Source: Shewanella litorisediminis
Lineage (GTDB): Bacteria; Pseudomonadota; Gammaproteobacteria; Enterobacterales; Shewanellaceae
Assembly (NCBI RefSeq): GCF_016834455.1
Contig: NZ_CP069213.1
Coordinates: forward strand, 1,922,501 to 1,986,500
Direction of reading: 5' to 3'
Length of the DNA: 64,000 nucleotides
The notes under the pieces were generated by a model. It saw only the letters and a list, made by a program, of their open reading frames with translations, was not told the DNA's origin and ran no database searches. This document shows positions 36,742-46,429 of this stretch, piece after piece (positions within the stretch are counted from its first letter, which is position 1; the number at the start of each line of letters is the position of its first letter). A program made the position numbers and the translations under genes.

Positions 36742-37007
36742 GTAAATCCTGCCCGTTAATTGGGATTAACACTTAAAGGCGGCAATTTTGCCCCCAAGCC
36801 GGAGCGCAGGCAAGAAAAGCGGTCAGGATGGACTGTGTGCGCTTAAAAAATGTGCGCTTGTTCGACGCTTGGCTTTGTAATCATCATCTTGGTCAGAGTT
36901 TTCATTTTGGAGCGCTTTATCAATCTGTTGGACTGGCTTACACTGGGCTTTCTTCGGCGAAGCGGCATGTATTGCATGCCTGATAAGACAAAAGGAAAGC
37001 ATTGGTG

Positions 37008-37571
37008 ATGAAATATATCGAAGTGGACGAAGAGCTCTATCGCTACATAGCCGGCAAGACGGAACGCATCGGTGAGAGTGCGTCGGATATTCTGCGGCGT
37101 TTGCTTGGACTCTCTGTCGCCGAAGTCTCAGAGGTGGCACCTGTCGATATCAGTGAGCCAGGAATGGAGCAGGAGCCAGTGCCGGAGCGTGAAGTTGAGC
37201 CTGAGCTGGAAGTCGTCGCCCAGACCGAGATTGATTTTTCAGACTTGCTCAGTGAAGCAGGTTTGTCTGCCCAGAAAGGGGCCGTGGGCCGTTTTCTGTA
37301 CGCGCTCGAATGTCTGCACCAGGCCGCGCCTTCGCGTTTTGAGCAGGTGCTGCAAATTCAGGGCCGCGATCGCCTCTATTTTGCAACCTCCAAAGAGGCT
37401 CTGCTCAAGGCGAGCCAATCGGCCAATCCCAAGGAGATTGGCTGCAGCGGTTTTTGGGTAACCACCAACAACAATACCGCTAAAAAGCGCACCATACTTG
37501 AAGAAGCGCTGGTGCAGCTGGGTTGCGATCCGGTTCGCGCCAAATCCCTGGGTGAGCTGGCGCTCGCCTGA
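37008..37571 (+). CDS. seqA: Negative regulator of replication initiation SeqA
   Basis: 187 residues. SeqA binds hemimethylated GATC sites and delays re-initiation at oriC. Seen: N-terminal oligomerisation domain MKYIEVDEELYRYIAGKTERIGESASDILRRLL, an acidic Glu/Pro-rich linker (about 45-75), then the DNA-binding domain with AVGRFLYALECLH, GRDRLYFATSKEAL and the GATC-reading YWVTTNNN-like segment (FWVTTNNNTAKKR). ATG 37008 is chosen by match to known SeqA; TTG 37002 is an alternative. pgm follows 38 bases later. Confidence 0.95.
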   Translation: MKYIEVDEELYRYIAGKTERIGESASDILRRLLGLSVAEVSEVAPVDISEPGMEQEPVPEREVEPELEVVAQTEIDFSDLLSEAGLSAQKGAVGRFLYALECLHQAAPSRFEQVLQIQGRDRLYFATSKEALLKASQSANPKEIGCSGFWVTTNNNTAKKRTILEEALVQLGCDPVRAKSLGELALA

Positions 37572-37609
37572 ACCGACACCATTAACCATCCAAGATAAGG
37601 AATTCAGCC

Positions 37610-39268
37610 TTGGCCATCCATGACCGCGCAGGCACGCAAGCACAGCAAGGGGATTTGGTTAATATCCCCAAACTCATGAGCCACTATTATCGACTCCTGC
37701 CAGATGCCAACGACCCGGCGCAAAAGGTGAGTTTCGGGACATCCGGCCATCGGGGATGCGCTTTTCACAGAAGTTTTAATGAGCAGCATATTCTTGCCAT
37801 TGCCCAGGCGGTGGTCGACTGGCGTACACAGGCCGGCATTACTGGCCCCCTGTACCTTGGCATGGACACCCATGCGCTGTCGCAAGCAGCTTATCTGTCT
37901 GTGATCGAAGTGCTGATTGCCAATAAGGTACAGATTCTGGCCCAGCGCGATGATGGCTACACCCCAACACCTGTGGTGAGTCAGGCGATTGTGGCCGCCA
38001 ATCGCCAGCAAACGGGTGAGGACGCAGTGCTCAGTGACGGCATCATCATCACACCCTCACACAATCCCCCCCAGGATGGCGGCATCAAGTACAACCCGCC
38101 CCACGGCGGTCCGGCGGAAGGGGAAATCACCTCCTGGATTGAATCCCGTGCCAATTATTACCTGGCACATGGTTTGGATGGTGTGCGACGGGTGAATTAC
38201 GGCATCGCTGCCGGGCTGTCGCTGCTTAAACACGTCGATTTGGTTTCACCTTATGTCGAGAGCCTCGCTGAGGTGATTGATATGGCGGCCATTGCCAAGT
38301 CCGGTGTGCGTATTGGCGTTGACCCACTCGGTGGCAGTGGTATTCATTACTGGCAACCTATCGCCAGGCACTATGGCCTCGATATCACGGTAGTCAATCA
38401 GGCAATTGATCCCACCTTTGGTTTTATGCCGCTGGATAAGGACGGCAAAATCCGTATGGACTGCTCGTCGCCCTATGCCATGGCCGGGCTTTTGGTGCAT
38501 AAAGATAAGTTTGATATCTGTGTGGGTAACGACCCGGATTATGACCGCCACGGCATTGTCTGCCCGGGCAGTGGTCTGATGGACCCGAACCACTACCTGG
38601 CGGTGGCCATCGATTACCTGCTGGGCCACAGGCCCCAGTGGGCCAAAACCTTATCAGTGGGCAAGACGTTGGTGTCGAGCTCACTTATCGATAAGGTGTG
38701 CGCCGCCCATCATGTCCCCCTGATGGAAGTGCCTGTGGGCTTTAAGTGGTTTGTGGACGGGCTCGCCGATGGCAGCGTGTGCTTTGGCGGCGAAGAGAGT
38801 GCCGGTGCGGCGTTCCTGAAAATGGATGGCAGCACCTGGTGTACCGATAAAGACGGCTTCATTCTGGCCTTGCTGGCGGCGGAAATCCTGGCAGTCACAG
38901 GTCAAACGCCGGCAGAGCGCTACGAAGAGCTGGTCGCCGAACATGGCCGCTGCTTTTATAAGCGCATCGACAGCCCTCTGAACCCCAAAATGAAAGCCAA
39001 GTTTGGGGCTCTCAATGCGGAAACCCTTGGCGCCAGCTCTGTCGCAGGCGATGCCATTACCGCCGTGCTCACCAAGGCTCCGGGCAATGGTGCCGCCATA
39101 GGTGGCATCAAGGTGTGCACCGATAAAGGCTGGTTTGCCGCGCGGCCATCGGGCACAGAGCCACTCTTTAAGCTCTATGCCGAAAGCTTTGTCAGTGAGT
39201 CACATCTTGCCGAGCTGATTAGCGACGCCCAGAATTTGCTGGGAACGGCACTCAAGGCCATCAAATAG
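37610..39268 (+). CDS. pgm: Phosphoglucomutase
   Basis: 552 residues. Interconverts glucose 1- and 6-phosphate, feeding UDP-glucose for opgH and envelope sugars. Seen: VSFGTSGHRG, phosphoserine loop ITPSHNPPQDGG with S150, metal loop in VGNDPDYDRHGIV (DPDYDRH), sugar-binding FGGEESAGAAF and the phosphate-binding RPSGTEPLFKLYAESF. The start is a TTG at 37610 with AAGGA upstream; it aligns with the known MAIHxRAG N-terminus. seqA-pgm order is conserved. Confidence 0.96.
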   Translation: MAIHDRAGTQAQQGDLVNIPKLMSHYYRLLPDANDPAQKVSFGTSGHRGCAFHRSFNEQHILAIAQAVVDWRTQAGITGPLYLGMDTHALSQAAYLSVIEVLIANKVQILAQRDDGYTPTPVVSQAIVAANRQQTGEDAVLSDGIIITPSHNPPQDGGIKYNPPHGGPAEGEITSWIESRANYYLAHGLDGVRRVNYGIAAGLSLLKHVDLVSPYVESLAEVIDMAAIAKSGVRIGVDPLGGSGIHYWQPIARHYGLDITVVNQAIDPTFGFMPLDKDGKIRMDCSSPYAMAGLLVHKDKFDICVGNDPDYDRHGIVCPGSGLMDPNHYLAVAIDYLLGHRPQWAKTLSVGKTLVSSSLIDKVCAAHHVPLMEVPVGFKWFVDGLADGSVCFGGEESAGAAFLKMDGSTWCTDKDGFILALLAAEILAVTGQTPAERYEELVAEHGRCFYKRIDSPLNPKMKAKFGALNAETLGASSVAGDAITAVLTKAPGNGAAIGGIKVCTDKGWFAARPSGTEPLFKLYAESFVSESHLAELISDAQNLLGTALKAIK

Positions 39269-39293
39269 TAAAAGACCACTGCTAAGCCATATT

Positions 39294-39322
39294 AAAAAAC
39301 GCGCCACTGGGCGCGTTTTTTG
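39294..39322. terminator. Bidirectional terminator between pgm and msrA
   Basis: A-run plus CGCGCC at 39300-39305 pairs with GGCGCG at 39310-39315 plus T-run. Serves both converging genes. Confidence 0.9.
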
Positions 39323-39350
39323 TTGGATAAGCATACTGTCGTTTGCTGTA

Positions 39351-39845
39351 TCAATACTCGATATGGCAACTTGGCAGGTTGTTTTTATCCAGATAGTTCT
39401 GGTGATATTCCTCGGCCACATGGAAGGTTTGCAGCGGGACTATCTCGGTGACTATGTGGCGCGCGCCCCAGCGGCCAGAGCGGGCGAGGGCAAGCTTGGA
39501 GGCTTCAGCCTGTTCTTTTTGGGTTTTGTCGTGAAAAAAGATGGTGCTGCGGTACTGGGTACCAATGTCGCCGCCCTGCTGATTGAGACTGGTGGGGTTA
39601 TGATTTTTCCAAAACACCTGCAATAAATCGTCGAAGCTGACCTGGCTTGGATCAAATTCTACCTGGACTACTTCGGCATGGCCTGTGATGCCTTTCTTGA
39701 CATCTTCATAGCGGGAATACTTGTCGTTGCCGCCCATGTAACCACAAGTGGCGTTGATAACCCCCGGGATTTGCCTGAAAAAATACTCTACACCCCAAAA
39801 ACAGCCGGCACCGAAGGTGGCAAATGATGAACTGGATTGTGACAT
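39351..39845 (-). CDS. msrA: Peptide-methionine (S)-S-oxide reductase MsrA
   Basis: 164 residues. Repairs methionine-S-sulfoxide using thioredoxin. Seen: catalytic Cys15 in FGAGCFWGVEYFF, GYMGGNDKYSRYEDVKKGITGHAEVVQVEFDP-like core and TFHVAEEYHQNYLDKN. Resolving Cys may be in LPSCHIEY. ATG 39845 is chosen; the open frame up to 40067 adds a stretch with no similarity to the family. Divergent from astE. Confidence 0.95.
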   Translation of the reverse strand: MSQSSSSFATFGAGCFWGVEYFFRQIPGVINATCGYMGGNDKYSRYEDVKKGITGHAEVVQVEFDPSQVSFDDLLQVFWKNHNPTSLNQQGGDIGTQYRSTIFFHDKTQKEQAEASKLALARSGRWGARHIVTEIVPLQTFHVAEEYHQNYLDKNNLPSCHIEY

Positions 39846-40098
39846 GGAAACCTCAATGGATGTCTGGACGGCTAAATTTTGATAAAACTTTGCCACAAAA
39901 GCAAGCACGCTTTGAACCTTTGTACATTTAATCGGCGTACCTGCAAGTAAATGGTTGAGATAGAGCTTAAATAGCTGTGATAGTATTGGCACAAACGCTG
40001 CGAGGCTAAAGGAATGCCTGCCAAAAGCGTGGCTCAGGCCCACAGGCAGTTCATCGCAATAGCCCAACGAAAGAAAGCCTCAGAGAAAGGAGACCCAA

Positions 40099-41145
40099 GT
40101 GCTTAACCTACTGCAAGGCTGCAAAGACTTTTTGCATCTTACCCTGTCCAATCCCGACCATCTTGATCCCATCGCCCCCGTGCTTATCCATCAACATACT
40201 CTCGTCAGCCTCTGGGATACAGGCGCGCTGGTATTTGAGCCTGCCGATGGCAAGAGTCAAAAAGATATAGTGCTTTCAAGCGGTGTGCACGGTAACGAGA
40301 CTGCGCCCATTGAACTCTGTAACGGCCTTATTCAGGATCTGCTGGAAGGGCGATTGCAGGTTAAAGAGCGGGTATTGTTCCTGATTGGCAATCCCGCAGC
40401 CATCAACAATGGCACCCGTATCGTAGATGAAAACATGAACCGCCTTTTCAGTGGAGAACACAGCCGTGGTCCGGGGCTCAGTAACCCCGAGCGGATACGC
40501 GCCAAAAAGCTTGAAGCTTATGTCACCCGCTTCTTTCAAGAGGGCGCGGCAAAAGGTGAGGGCAGGCAGCGCATTCATTACGATCTGCACACCGCGATTC
40601 GCGGCTCCAGACATGAGAAGTTCGCCATTTATCCTTACCGCCCCGGACGAGCCTTCAGCGGCGAACAAATCATGTTCCTGGCGGCGAGTGGCGTAGACAC
40701 AGTGCTCTTTCACCACGAACCCACCACGACCTTCAGTTATTTCTCGTCTGAACTCTTTCGCGCCGACGCCTTCACCATTGAGCTGGGTAAGGTCTACCCA
40801 ATGGGCCAGAACGACATGAGTAAGTTCGCCAGTACCCGTGAGATGTTCAAGCGTCTTATTTGCGGCGAGCCACTGGAACTTGCGCCTTTCGATGAAACCC
40901 AGGTGAATCTGTACCAGGTGTGCCGTGTCATTAACAAGGAAGCCGAGGACTTTGAATTTACCTTCAGCACTGATGTGGAGAACTTTACCGCATTCCCCCG
41001 TGGCCACGTGATTGCACGTCAGGGTGGAAAGGATATTTTGGTTGAACAGGAAACCGAGGCAGTGGTGTTCCCCAATGCCAAGGTGCCCGTTGGCCAGCGA
41101 ACCGTTATTATGCTGGTGCCCGCGGCAAATCCACACGTGGAATAA
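40099..41145 (+). CDS. astE: Succinylglutamate desuccinylase AstE
   Basis: 348 residues. Last step of the arginine succinyltransferase pathway: succinylglutamate to succinate and glutamate. Seen: zinc-binding [16 protein letters not shown] and [20 protein letters not shown], and [20 protein letters not shown] sequence ([17 protein letters not shown]). GTG start at 40099 behind AAAGGAGA. The other ast genes are not in the window, as is usual when astE stands alone. Confidence 0.95.
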   Translation: MLNLLQGCKDFLHLTLSNPDHLDPIAPVLIHQHTLVSLWDTGALVFEPADGKSQKDIVLSSGVHGNETAPIELCNGLIQDLLEGRLQVKERVLFLIGNPAAINNGTRIVDENMNRLFSGEHSRGPGLSNPERIRAKKLEAYVTRFFQEGAAKGEGRQRIHYDLHTAIRGSRHEKFAIYPYRPGRAFSGEQIMFLAASGVDTVLFHHEPTTTFSYFSSELFRADAFTIELGKVYPMGQNDMSKFASTREMFKRLICGEPLELAPFDETQVNLYQVCRVINKEAEDFEFTFSTDVENFTAFPRGHVIARQGGKDILVEQETEAVVFPNAKVPVGQRTVIMLVPAANPHVE

Positions 41146-41218
41146 AGCTGTAAAGCAATTAATACATGCAAACGGGGGAAACTTGCCCGCCGTCATAGTG
41201 TAATGATTGTCAGGTAGT

Positions 41219-41232
41219 TTACGTTAACGTAA
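41219..41232 (+). promoter_or_regulatory. LiuR-like palindrome upstream of bkdA1
   Basis: TTACGTTAACGTAA is a perfect 14-base palindrome 66 bases before the bkdA1 start. It resembles the sites of LiuR, the MerR-type repressor of branched-chain amino acid degradation genes in Shewanella and relatives. Regulator identity is inferred. Confidence 0.6.
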
Positions 41233-41297
41233 TGTTCATCCCGCGTTTTACATACAGGCCTGCCGTGGGTGGGCCTCAATGATAACAAGAGCAGAAT

Positions 41298-42476
41298 ATG
41301 AGCAACGCATCAACAAACCAAGAGACAGTGCACAAGGTCTCCTTCCTCGACAGGGAGTCGCTGCACATCCCCATTCTCAAGATCCTTCAGGCGGACGGTA
41401 CTCCCTACGAGGAAGCCGTTCTCCCTCAAATCGACGAAGCCCTTGCCAAGCGCATCTATGACGCCTGTGTGTTTACCCGCGTACTGGACGAGCGCATGTT
41501 GGGCGCACAGCGCCAGGGCCGCATCAGTTTTTATATGACCTGTACCGGTGAGGAAGCGGCCATTCTTGGCAGCGCCGCGGCCCTGGATGACAAAGACGTT
41601 ATCCTGGCTCAGTACCGTGAGCACGCCGCCCTGCGCTATCGCGGTTTTACCACCGAGCAGTTTATGAACCAGATGTTCAGTAACGAAAAAGATCTCGGTA
41701 AAGGCCGCCAGATGCCCATTCACTACGGCACGGCAGCGCTGCATTATCAAACCATTTCATCACCACTGGGTACTCAAATCCCTCAGGCCACAGGTGTGGG
41801 TTACAGCCTGAAGATGAAAGGCGAGCGCAATGTGGCCATTTGTTACTTTGGTGAAGGCGCTGCGTCTGAAGGCGATTTCCACGCAGGCATGAACATGGCT
41901 GCAGTGCTCAAGTCTCCGGTGATTTTCTTCTGCCGCAACAACGGCTATGCCATTTCCACGCCTACAGAGGAGCAGTTTGCCGGTAATGGTATTGCCAGCC
42001 GTGGCGTGGGCTACGGCATGCACACCATCCGCGTAGACGGCAACGACATGCTGGCGGTACTGGCTGCCACCCAGCAGGCCCGCGCCTATGCACTTGAGCA
42101 CAATGCGCCTGTGTTGATTGAAGCCATGACTTACCGCCTTGGCGCTCACTCAACCTCGGATGACCCTTCAGGTTATCGCTCCAAGGAAGAAGAAGCCAAG
42201 TGGCGTGAACACGACCCGGTTAAACGCTTCAAGCTGTGGCTTATCAACAAAGGCTGGCTTGCCGAAGCCGATGACGAAGCCATGTACGAGCGCTATCGCG
42301 AAGAAGTCTTGGCCGCTGTGAAAGTGGCCGAGAAGATCCCGGCGCCCCGCATCGATGAGATCATTGAGGATGTTTACGATGAGCCAACGCCACTGCTGAA
42401 AAAGCAGTTGGAGTCACTGAAGGCTCACGTGAAGAAGTATCCGCAAGCTTATCCAAAAACCGCAGGGAGACTCTAA
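41298..42476 (+). CDS. bkdA1: Branched-chain 2-oxo acid dehydrogenase E1 alpha
   Basis: 392 residues. With BkdA2 it decarboxylates the keto acids of valine, leucine and isoleucine. Seen: thiamine diphosphate motif CYFGEGAASEGDF...NN (from about 174, ending FFCRNNGYA), TGEEAAILGSAAAL, GRQMPIHYG and the phosphorylation-loop-like YRLGAHSTSDDPSGYRSKEEE. First gene of the bkdA1-A2-B operon, three bases before bkdA2. Confidence 0.95.
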   Translation: MSNASTNQETVHKVSFLDRESLHIPILKILQADGTPYEEAVLPQIDEALAKRIYDACVFTRVLDERMLGAQRQGRISFYMTCTGEEAAILGSAAALDDKDVILAQYREHAALRYRGFTTEQFMNQMFSNEKDLGKGRQMPIHYGTAALHYQTISSPLGTQIPQATGVGYSLKMKGERNVAICYFGEGAASEGDFHAGMNMAAVLKSPVIFFCRNNGYAISTPTEEQFAGNGIASRGVGYGMHTIRVDGNDMLAVLAATQQARAYALEHNAPVLIEAMTYRLGAHSTSDDPSGYRSKEEEAKWREHDPVKRFKLWLINKGWLAEADDEAMYERYREEVLAAVKVAEKIPAPRIDEIIEDVYDEPTPLLKKQLESLKAHVKKYPQAYPKTAGRL

Positions 42477-42479
42477 GCC

Positions 42480-43457
42480 GTGGCTGAAATGAATATGTTG
42501 CAAGCCATCAACAGTGCCCTGCGCATTGCGATGGAACAAGACCCAAGCATGCTGGTGTTTGGTGAAGACGTGGGCCACTTTGGTGGCGTGTTTCGTGCCA
42601 CCTCAGGCCTGCAGGAAGCCTTTGGCAAGGCGCGCTGTTTTAACACGCCGCTGACAGAGCAGGGCATAGCCGGTTTTGCCAACGGTCTGGCGTCCAACGG
42701 CACCACTGCCGTGGCCGAAATCCAGTTCGCCGACTACATCTTCCCGGCGTTTGACCAGATAGTGAACGAAAGCGCCAAGTTCCGTTACCGCTCAGGTAAC
42801 GAGTTCAACGTGGGTGGCCTGGTGTATCGCACCCCCTATGGCGGCGGTATTGCCGGTGGTCACTATCACTCTCAGTCGCCAGAGGCGTATTTTACCCAAA
42901 CTCCGGGTCTGAAGGTGGTTGTGCCCCGAAACGCCCATCAGGCCAAGGGCTTGCTGCTGGCGTCTATCCGCGACAAAAACCCAGTGGTGTTTTTTGAGCC
43001 CAAGCGTTTGTACCGCGCCAGTGTAGGCGAAGTGCCTGAAGGCGATTATGAGCTGCCGCTGGGTAAGGCCGAACTGGTCAAAGAAGGGAAAGACATCACA
43101 CTGCTCGCCTGGGGCGCGCAGATGGAAATTGTCGAAAAAGCCGCTGAAATGGCCGAGAAAGAAGGCATTTCATGTGAAATCATCGACCTTCGCACCCTGT
43201 CACCATGGGATGTGGACACAGTGGCCGAGTCGGTGAAGAAGACCGGCCGTCTGCTGATTAACCACGAAGCGCCGCTCACCGGTGGCTTTGCCGGCGAAAT
43301 CGCGGCGACTATTCAGGAAGAATGCTTCCTGTATCTGGAGTCGCCCATCGCCCGGGTGTGTGGTTTGGATACACCGTATCCACTTATCCACGAAAAAGAA
43401 TACATGCCGGATGCGCTCAAGACCTTTGAAGCCATCAAGGCCAGCGTCAACTTCTAG
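42480..43457 (+). CDS. bkdA2: Branched-chain 2-oxo acid dehydrogenase E1 beta
   Basis: 325 residues; forms the E1 tetramer with BkdA1. Seen: [56 protein letters not shown] and the C-terminal swivel domain with [22 protein letters not shown] start at 42480; ATG 42489 is an alternative. The gene begins three bases after bkdA1 and ends 9 bases before bkdB. Confidence 0.95.
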   Translation: MAEMNMLQAINSALRIAMEQDPSMLVFGEDVGHFGGVFRATSGLQEAFGKARCFNTPLTEQGIAGFANGLASNGTTAVAEIQFADYIFPAFDQIVNESAKFRYRSGNEFNVGGLVYRTPYGGGIAGGHYHSQSPEAYFTQTPGLKVVVPRNAHQAKGLLLASIRDKNPVVFFEPKRLYRASVGEVPEGDYELPLGKAELVKEGKDITLLAWGAQMEIVEKAAEMAEKEGISCEIIDLRTLSPWDVDTVAESVKKTGRLLINHEAPLTGGFAGEIAATIQEECFLYLESPIARVCGLDTPYPLIHEKEYMPDALKTFEAIKASVNF

Positions 43458-43466
43458 GAGCCCGGT

Positions 43467-45044
43467 ATGATTAAAGATTTTATTTTGCCGGACATCGGTG
43501 AAGGCGTGGTCGAATGTGAGCTGGTTGAATGGCTGGTGAAAGAAGGCGACCAGATTGCCGAAGATCAGCCCATTTGCGATGTGATGACCGATAAAGCCCT
43601 GGTGCAAATTCCGGCGCCCTTTGCCGGTGTTGTCAGCAAGCTCTATTACGCCAAGGGAGAAATCGCCAAGGTGCATGCTCCCTTGTATGCCGTTGAAATC
43701 GAAGGCGAGGGCGCCGATGCGCCAGCGGCTCTGGCTGAATCGACCGTTGAAGCTGCACCTGCCGCCGCGCCTGCTGCTCCCGTAGCCGTGAGCGCAGGCA
43801 AGCAGGTGGAAGATTTCCTGCTGCCCGATATCGGCGAAGGCATTGTGGAGTGTGAGCTGGTCGAGTGGCTGGTAAACGAAGGCGATATGGTTGAAGAAGA
43901 CCAGCCCATTGCCGACGTGATGACCGATAAGGCACTGGTGCAAATTCCAGCCCTGAAGGCGGGTAAAATCGTTACCCTGCATTATCGAAAGGGCCAGCTT
44001 GCCAAGGTGCATGCGCCGCTTTATGCCATTGAAGTTGAAGCCGAACATCCGGTCGCAACAGCTCCTGCCGTGGCAGCGCCTGCAGTTAGCTCCAGTCAGG
44101 CCGAGCGTGCAGCAACTCCAGTGAATGGTAACGGCAAGGCCCTGGCAAGCCCCGCAGTTCGCCGCATGGCCCGCAGCCTGGATGTGGATTTGTCGCAGGT
44201 ACCCGGCAGCGGTAAGCACGGCCGTGTGTACAAGGAAGACATCGAGCAATATCTGAAAGGCGGCGCCGCGCCAGCTGCTCCTCAAGTTTCAGCAGTGCAG
44301 GCGCCTGCAACACAAGCTGCCCCTGTACAGAGCGCAGTAGGTGACAGAGTAGAGCCTATTCGCGGCGTCAAAGCGGCGATGGCGCGTCAGATGATGGACT
44401 CAGTGTCCAGCATCCCGCACTTTACCTACTGCGAAGAAATTGACCTGACAGAACTCGTTGCCCTGCGCGAGCGCATGAAGGCCAAGTACAGCAGTGACGA
44501 TCTCAAGCTGACCATGATGCCGTTCTTCATGAAGTCGCTGTCGCTGGCGCTCACCGAGTTCCCAGTGGTGAACAGTCAGGTGAATGCCGATTGCACCGAG
44601 CTGACCTACAAGGCCAGCCACAACATCGGTATGGCTGTAGACTCCAAAGTGGGCCTGCTGGTGCCGAACGTGAAGGATGTACAGAGTAAGTCGATTCTGG
44701 ATGTGGCCCGTGAGATCACCCGTCTGACGGACGCAGCCCGCAGTGGTCGTGTCAGTCCTGCGGACCTCAAAGGCGGTACCATTTCGATTTCCAACATTGG
44801 CGCCCTGGGCGGCACTGTGGCGACGCCTATCATCAACAAGCCTGAGGTGGCCATTGTGGCGCTGGGTAAGTTGCAGACACTGCCACGCTTTGCAGAAGAT
44901 GGCAGCGTGCAGGCCCGCAAGATAATGCAGGTGAGCTGGAGTGGCGACCATCGGGTTATTGATGGCGGCACCATTGCCCGTTTCTGTAACCTGTGGAAGC
45001 AGTATCTGGAGCAACCGGAAGACATGCTGTTGGCCATGCGCTGA
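43467..45044 (+). CDS. bkdB: Branched-chain 2-oxo acid dehydrogenase E2, two lipoyl domains
   Basis: 525 residues. Core acyltransferase that moves the branched acyl group to CoA. Seen: two near-identical lipoyl domains with lipoyl lysines K43 and K155 in [11 protein letters not shown]; Ala/Pro-rich linkers; the subunit-binding domain [19 protein letters not shown] then [17 protein letters not shown] near 225-265; and the catalytic domain with active-site His in [14 protein letters not shown]. No E3 (lpd) gene follows, so E3 is probably shared with pyruvate dehydrogenase. Confidence 0.95.
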   Translation: MIKDFILPDIGEGVVECELVEWLVKEGDQIAEDQPICDVMTDKALVQIPAPFAGVVSKLYYAKGEIAKVHAPLYAVEIEGEGADAPAALAESTVEAAPAAAPAAPVAVSAGKQVEDFLLPDIGEGIVECELVEWLVNEGDMVEEDQPIADVMTDKALVQIPALKAGKIVTLHYRKGQLAKVHAPLYAIEVEAEHPVATAPAVAAPAVSSSQAERAATPVNGNGKALASPAVRRMARSLDVDLSQVPGSGKHGRVYKEDIEQYLKGGAAPAAPQVSAVQAPATQAAPVQSAVGDRVEPIRGVKAAMARQMMDSVSSIPHFTYCEEIDLTELVALRERMKAKYSSDDLKLTMMPFFMKSLSLALTEFPVVNSQVNADCTELTYKASHNIGMAVDSKVGLLVPNVKDVQSKSILDVAREITRLTDAARSGRVSPADLKGGTISISNIGALGGTVATPIINKPEVAIVALGKLQTLPRFAEDGSVQARKIMQVSWSGDHRVIDGGTIARFCNLWKQYLEQPEDMLLAMR

Positions 45045-45063
45045 TAATTGCTCAATCCTCTTC

Positions 45064-45094
45064 AAAGGACGCCAACGGCGTCCTTTGTTTTTTT
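45064..45094 (+). terminator. Terminator after bkdB
   Basis: AAAGGACGCC at 45064-45073 pairs with GGCGTCCTTT at 45077-45086, followed by a long T-run. Confidence 0.93.
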
Positions 45095-45134
45095 AACGGG
45101 GTTACTGCCAGGATAGGCCCCCGGCGAAAACACC

Positions 45135-45163
45135 TTAATCTTTTGGTCGGGTTTTCGTATAAT
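45135..45163 (+). promoter_or_regulatory. Probable sigma-70 promoter of nadA
   Basis: A perfect TATAAT -10 box at 45158-45163 lies 17 bases after a weak -35, TTAATC (45135-45140). The start codon follows 31 bases later. Confidence 0.55.
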
Positions 45164-45193
45164 GCGCCCAAGTTGTGTGATGTTGGAATTACC

Positions 45194-46261
45194 ATGAGTC
45201 AGCAAGCCCCCATTCTGGAACCTATTCAGTATCCGTTTCCGGCCAAGCCTATTCCGCTATCGGATGCGCAGAAGCTTGAATACAAAGAAAAGATCAAGGC
45301 GCTTTTGAAGGCACGCGATGCGGTGCTGGTTGCGCACTATTACACAGATCCTGAAATTCAGGCGCTGGCAGAAGAAACCGGCGGCTGCGTTTCCGATTCG
45401 CTGGAAATGGCCCGTTTTGGCCGCGATCACCCCGCCAAGACGCTTATCGTTGCCGGCGTGAAGTTTATGGGTGAAACCGCCAAAATCTTAAGCCCGGAAA
45501 AAACCGTGCTGATGCCAACCCTTGAAGCCACCTGTTCTTTGGATGTGGGTTGTCCCATTGAAACCTTCAGTGCGTTTTGCGATGCCCACCCAGACCACAC
45601 TGTCGTGGTGTATGCCAATACCTCGGCTGCGGTAAAAGCCCGTGCAGACTGGGTGGTCACCTCCAGCATTGCCCTGGAAATCGTTGAGCACTTAGATAGC
45701 GAAGGCAAAAAAATCATCTGGGGTCCGGACAGGCACCTTGGCAGCTACATCGCCAAGCAAACCGGCGCCGAGATGCTGCTGTGGCAGGGCGAGTGTATCG
45801 TTCACGATGAATTCAAAGCCAAAGCACTGCGTGAGCTTAAGCTCCAATATCCTGATGCTGCCGTGCTGGTACACCCTGAGTCGCCTGCCAGTGTGGTTGA
45901 GATGGCCGATGCCGTCGGTTCAACCAGCCAGCTCATTAAAGCAGCGCAAACCTTGCCAAACGACACCTTTATCGTGGCTACCGACAAGGGCATCTTCTAC
46001 AAGATGCAGCAGGCGGCTCCGGGGAAAACCCTGATTGAAGCGCCAACCGGTGGCAACGGCGCTACCTGTAAGAGCTGTGCCCATTGCCCCTGGATGGCAA
46101 TGAATGGTCTGAAAGCCATTGAGGCTGCACTCAGTGCTACCGATGCCAGTACCCATGAGATTTTTGTGGATGACGCTCTGCGGGAAAGGGCGAAGTTGCC
46201 ACTGGATCGTATGCTGGACTTTGCCAAAACCCTTAATATGCAGGTTAAAGGTAACGCCTGA
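45194..46261 (+). CDS. nadA: Quinolinate synthase A
   Basis: 355 residues. Condenses iminoaspartate with dihydroxyacetone phosphate to quinolinate, the NAD precursor, with a [4Fe-4S] cluster. Seen: [30 protein letters not shown], cluster cysteines in [23 protein letters not shown] and [16 protein letters not shown] 45194 is chosen because the promoter and bkdB terminator lie upstream; the open frame back to 44993 runs through bkdB. Confidence 0.95.
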   Translation: MSQQAPILEPIQYPFPAKPIPLSDAQKLEYKEKIKALLKARDAVLVAHYYTDPEIQALAEETGGCVSDSLEMARFGRDHPAKTLIVAGVKFMGETAKILSPEKTVLMPTLEATCSLDVGCPIETFSAFCDAHPDHTVVVYANTSAAVKARADWVVTSSIALEIVEHLDSEGKKIIWGPDRHLGSYIAKQTGAEMLLWQGECIVHDEFKAKALRELKLQYPDAAVLVHPESPASVVEMADAVGSTSQLIKAAQTLPNDTFIVATDKGIFYKMQQAAPGKTLIEAPTGGNGATCKSCAHCPWMAMNGLKAIEAALSATDASTHEIFVDDALRERAKLPLDRMLDFAKTLNMQVKGNA

Positions 46262-46298
46262 TACTCTTGGTTACCGACTGAAATATGATCTACAACAC

Positions 46299-46322
46299 AA
46301 AAACCGCTTCGGCGGTTTTTTT
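46299..46322 (+). terminator. Terminator after nadA
   Basis: AAAAACCGC, TTCG tetraloop (46308-46311), GCGGTTTTTTT. Short stem with a long T-run. Confidence 0.88.
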
Positions 46323-46429
46323 ATAGGCAAACCAAGACCAATTGGGTATATGCCGACTACAATTACCCCTCTAAAATCGATAAAGCCCTTACGTTAGGCG
46401 CGTCTATATTAGATTTAAAGGGAACCTCT

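Noticed and set aside
39846..40067. N-terminal extension of msrA
   Set aside because: The extra 74 residues show no similarity to MsrA and run through the divergent promoter region.
40276..41196. Minus-strand frame of 306 residues opposite astE
   Set aside because: Shadow of astE, which has all zinc-binding motifs.
43200..44285. Minus-strand frame of 361 residues opposite bkdA2/bkdB
   Set aside because: Its repeated Gly/His-rich segments mirror the two lipoyl domains on the real strand.
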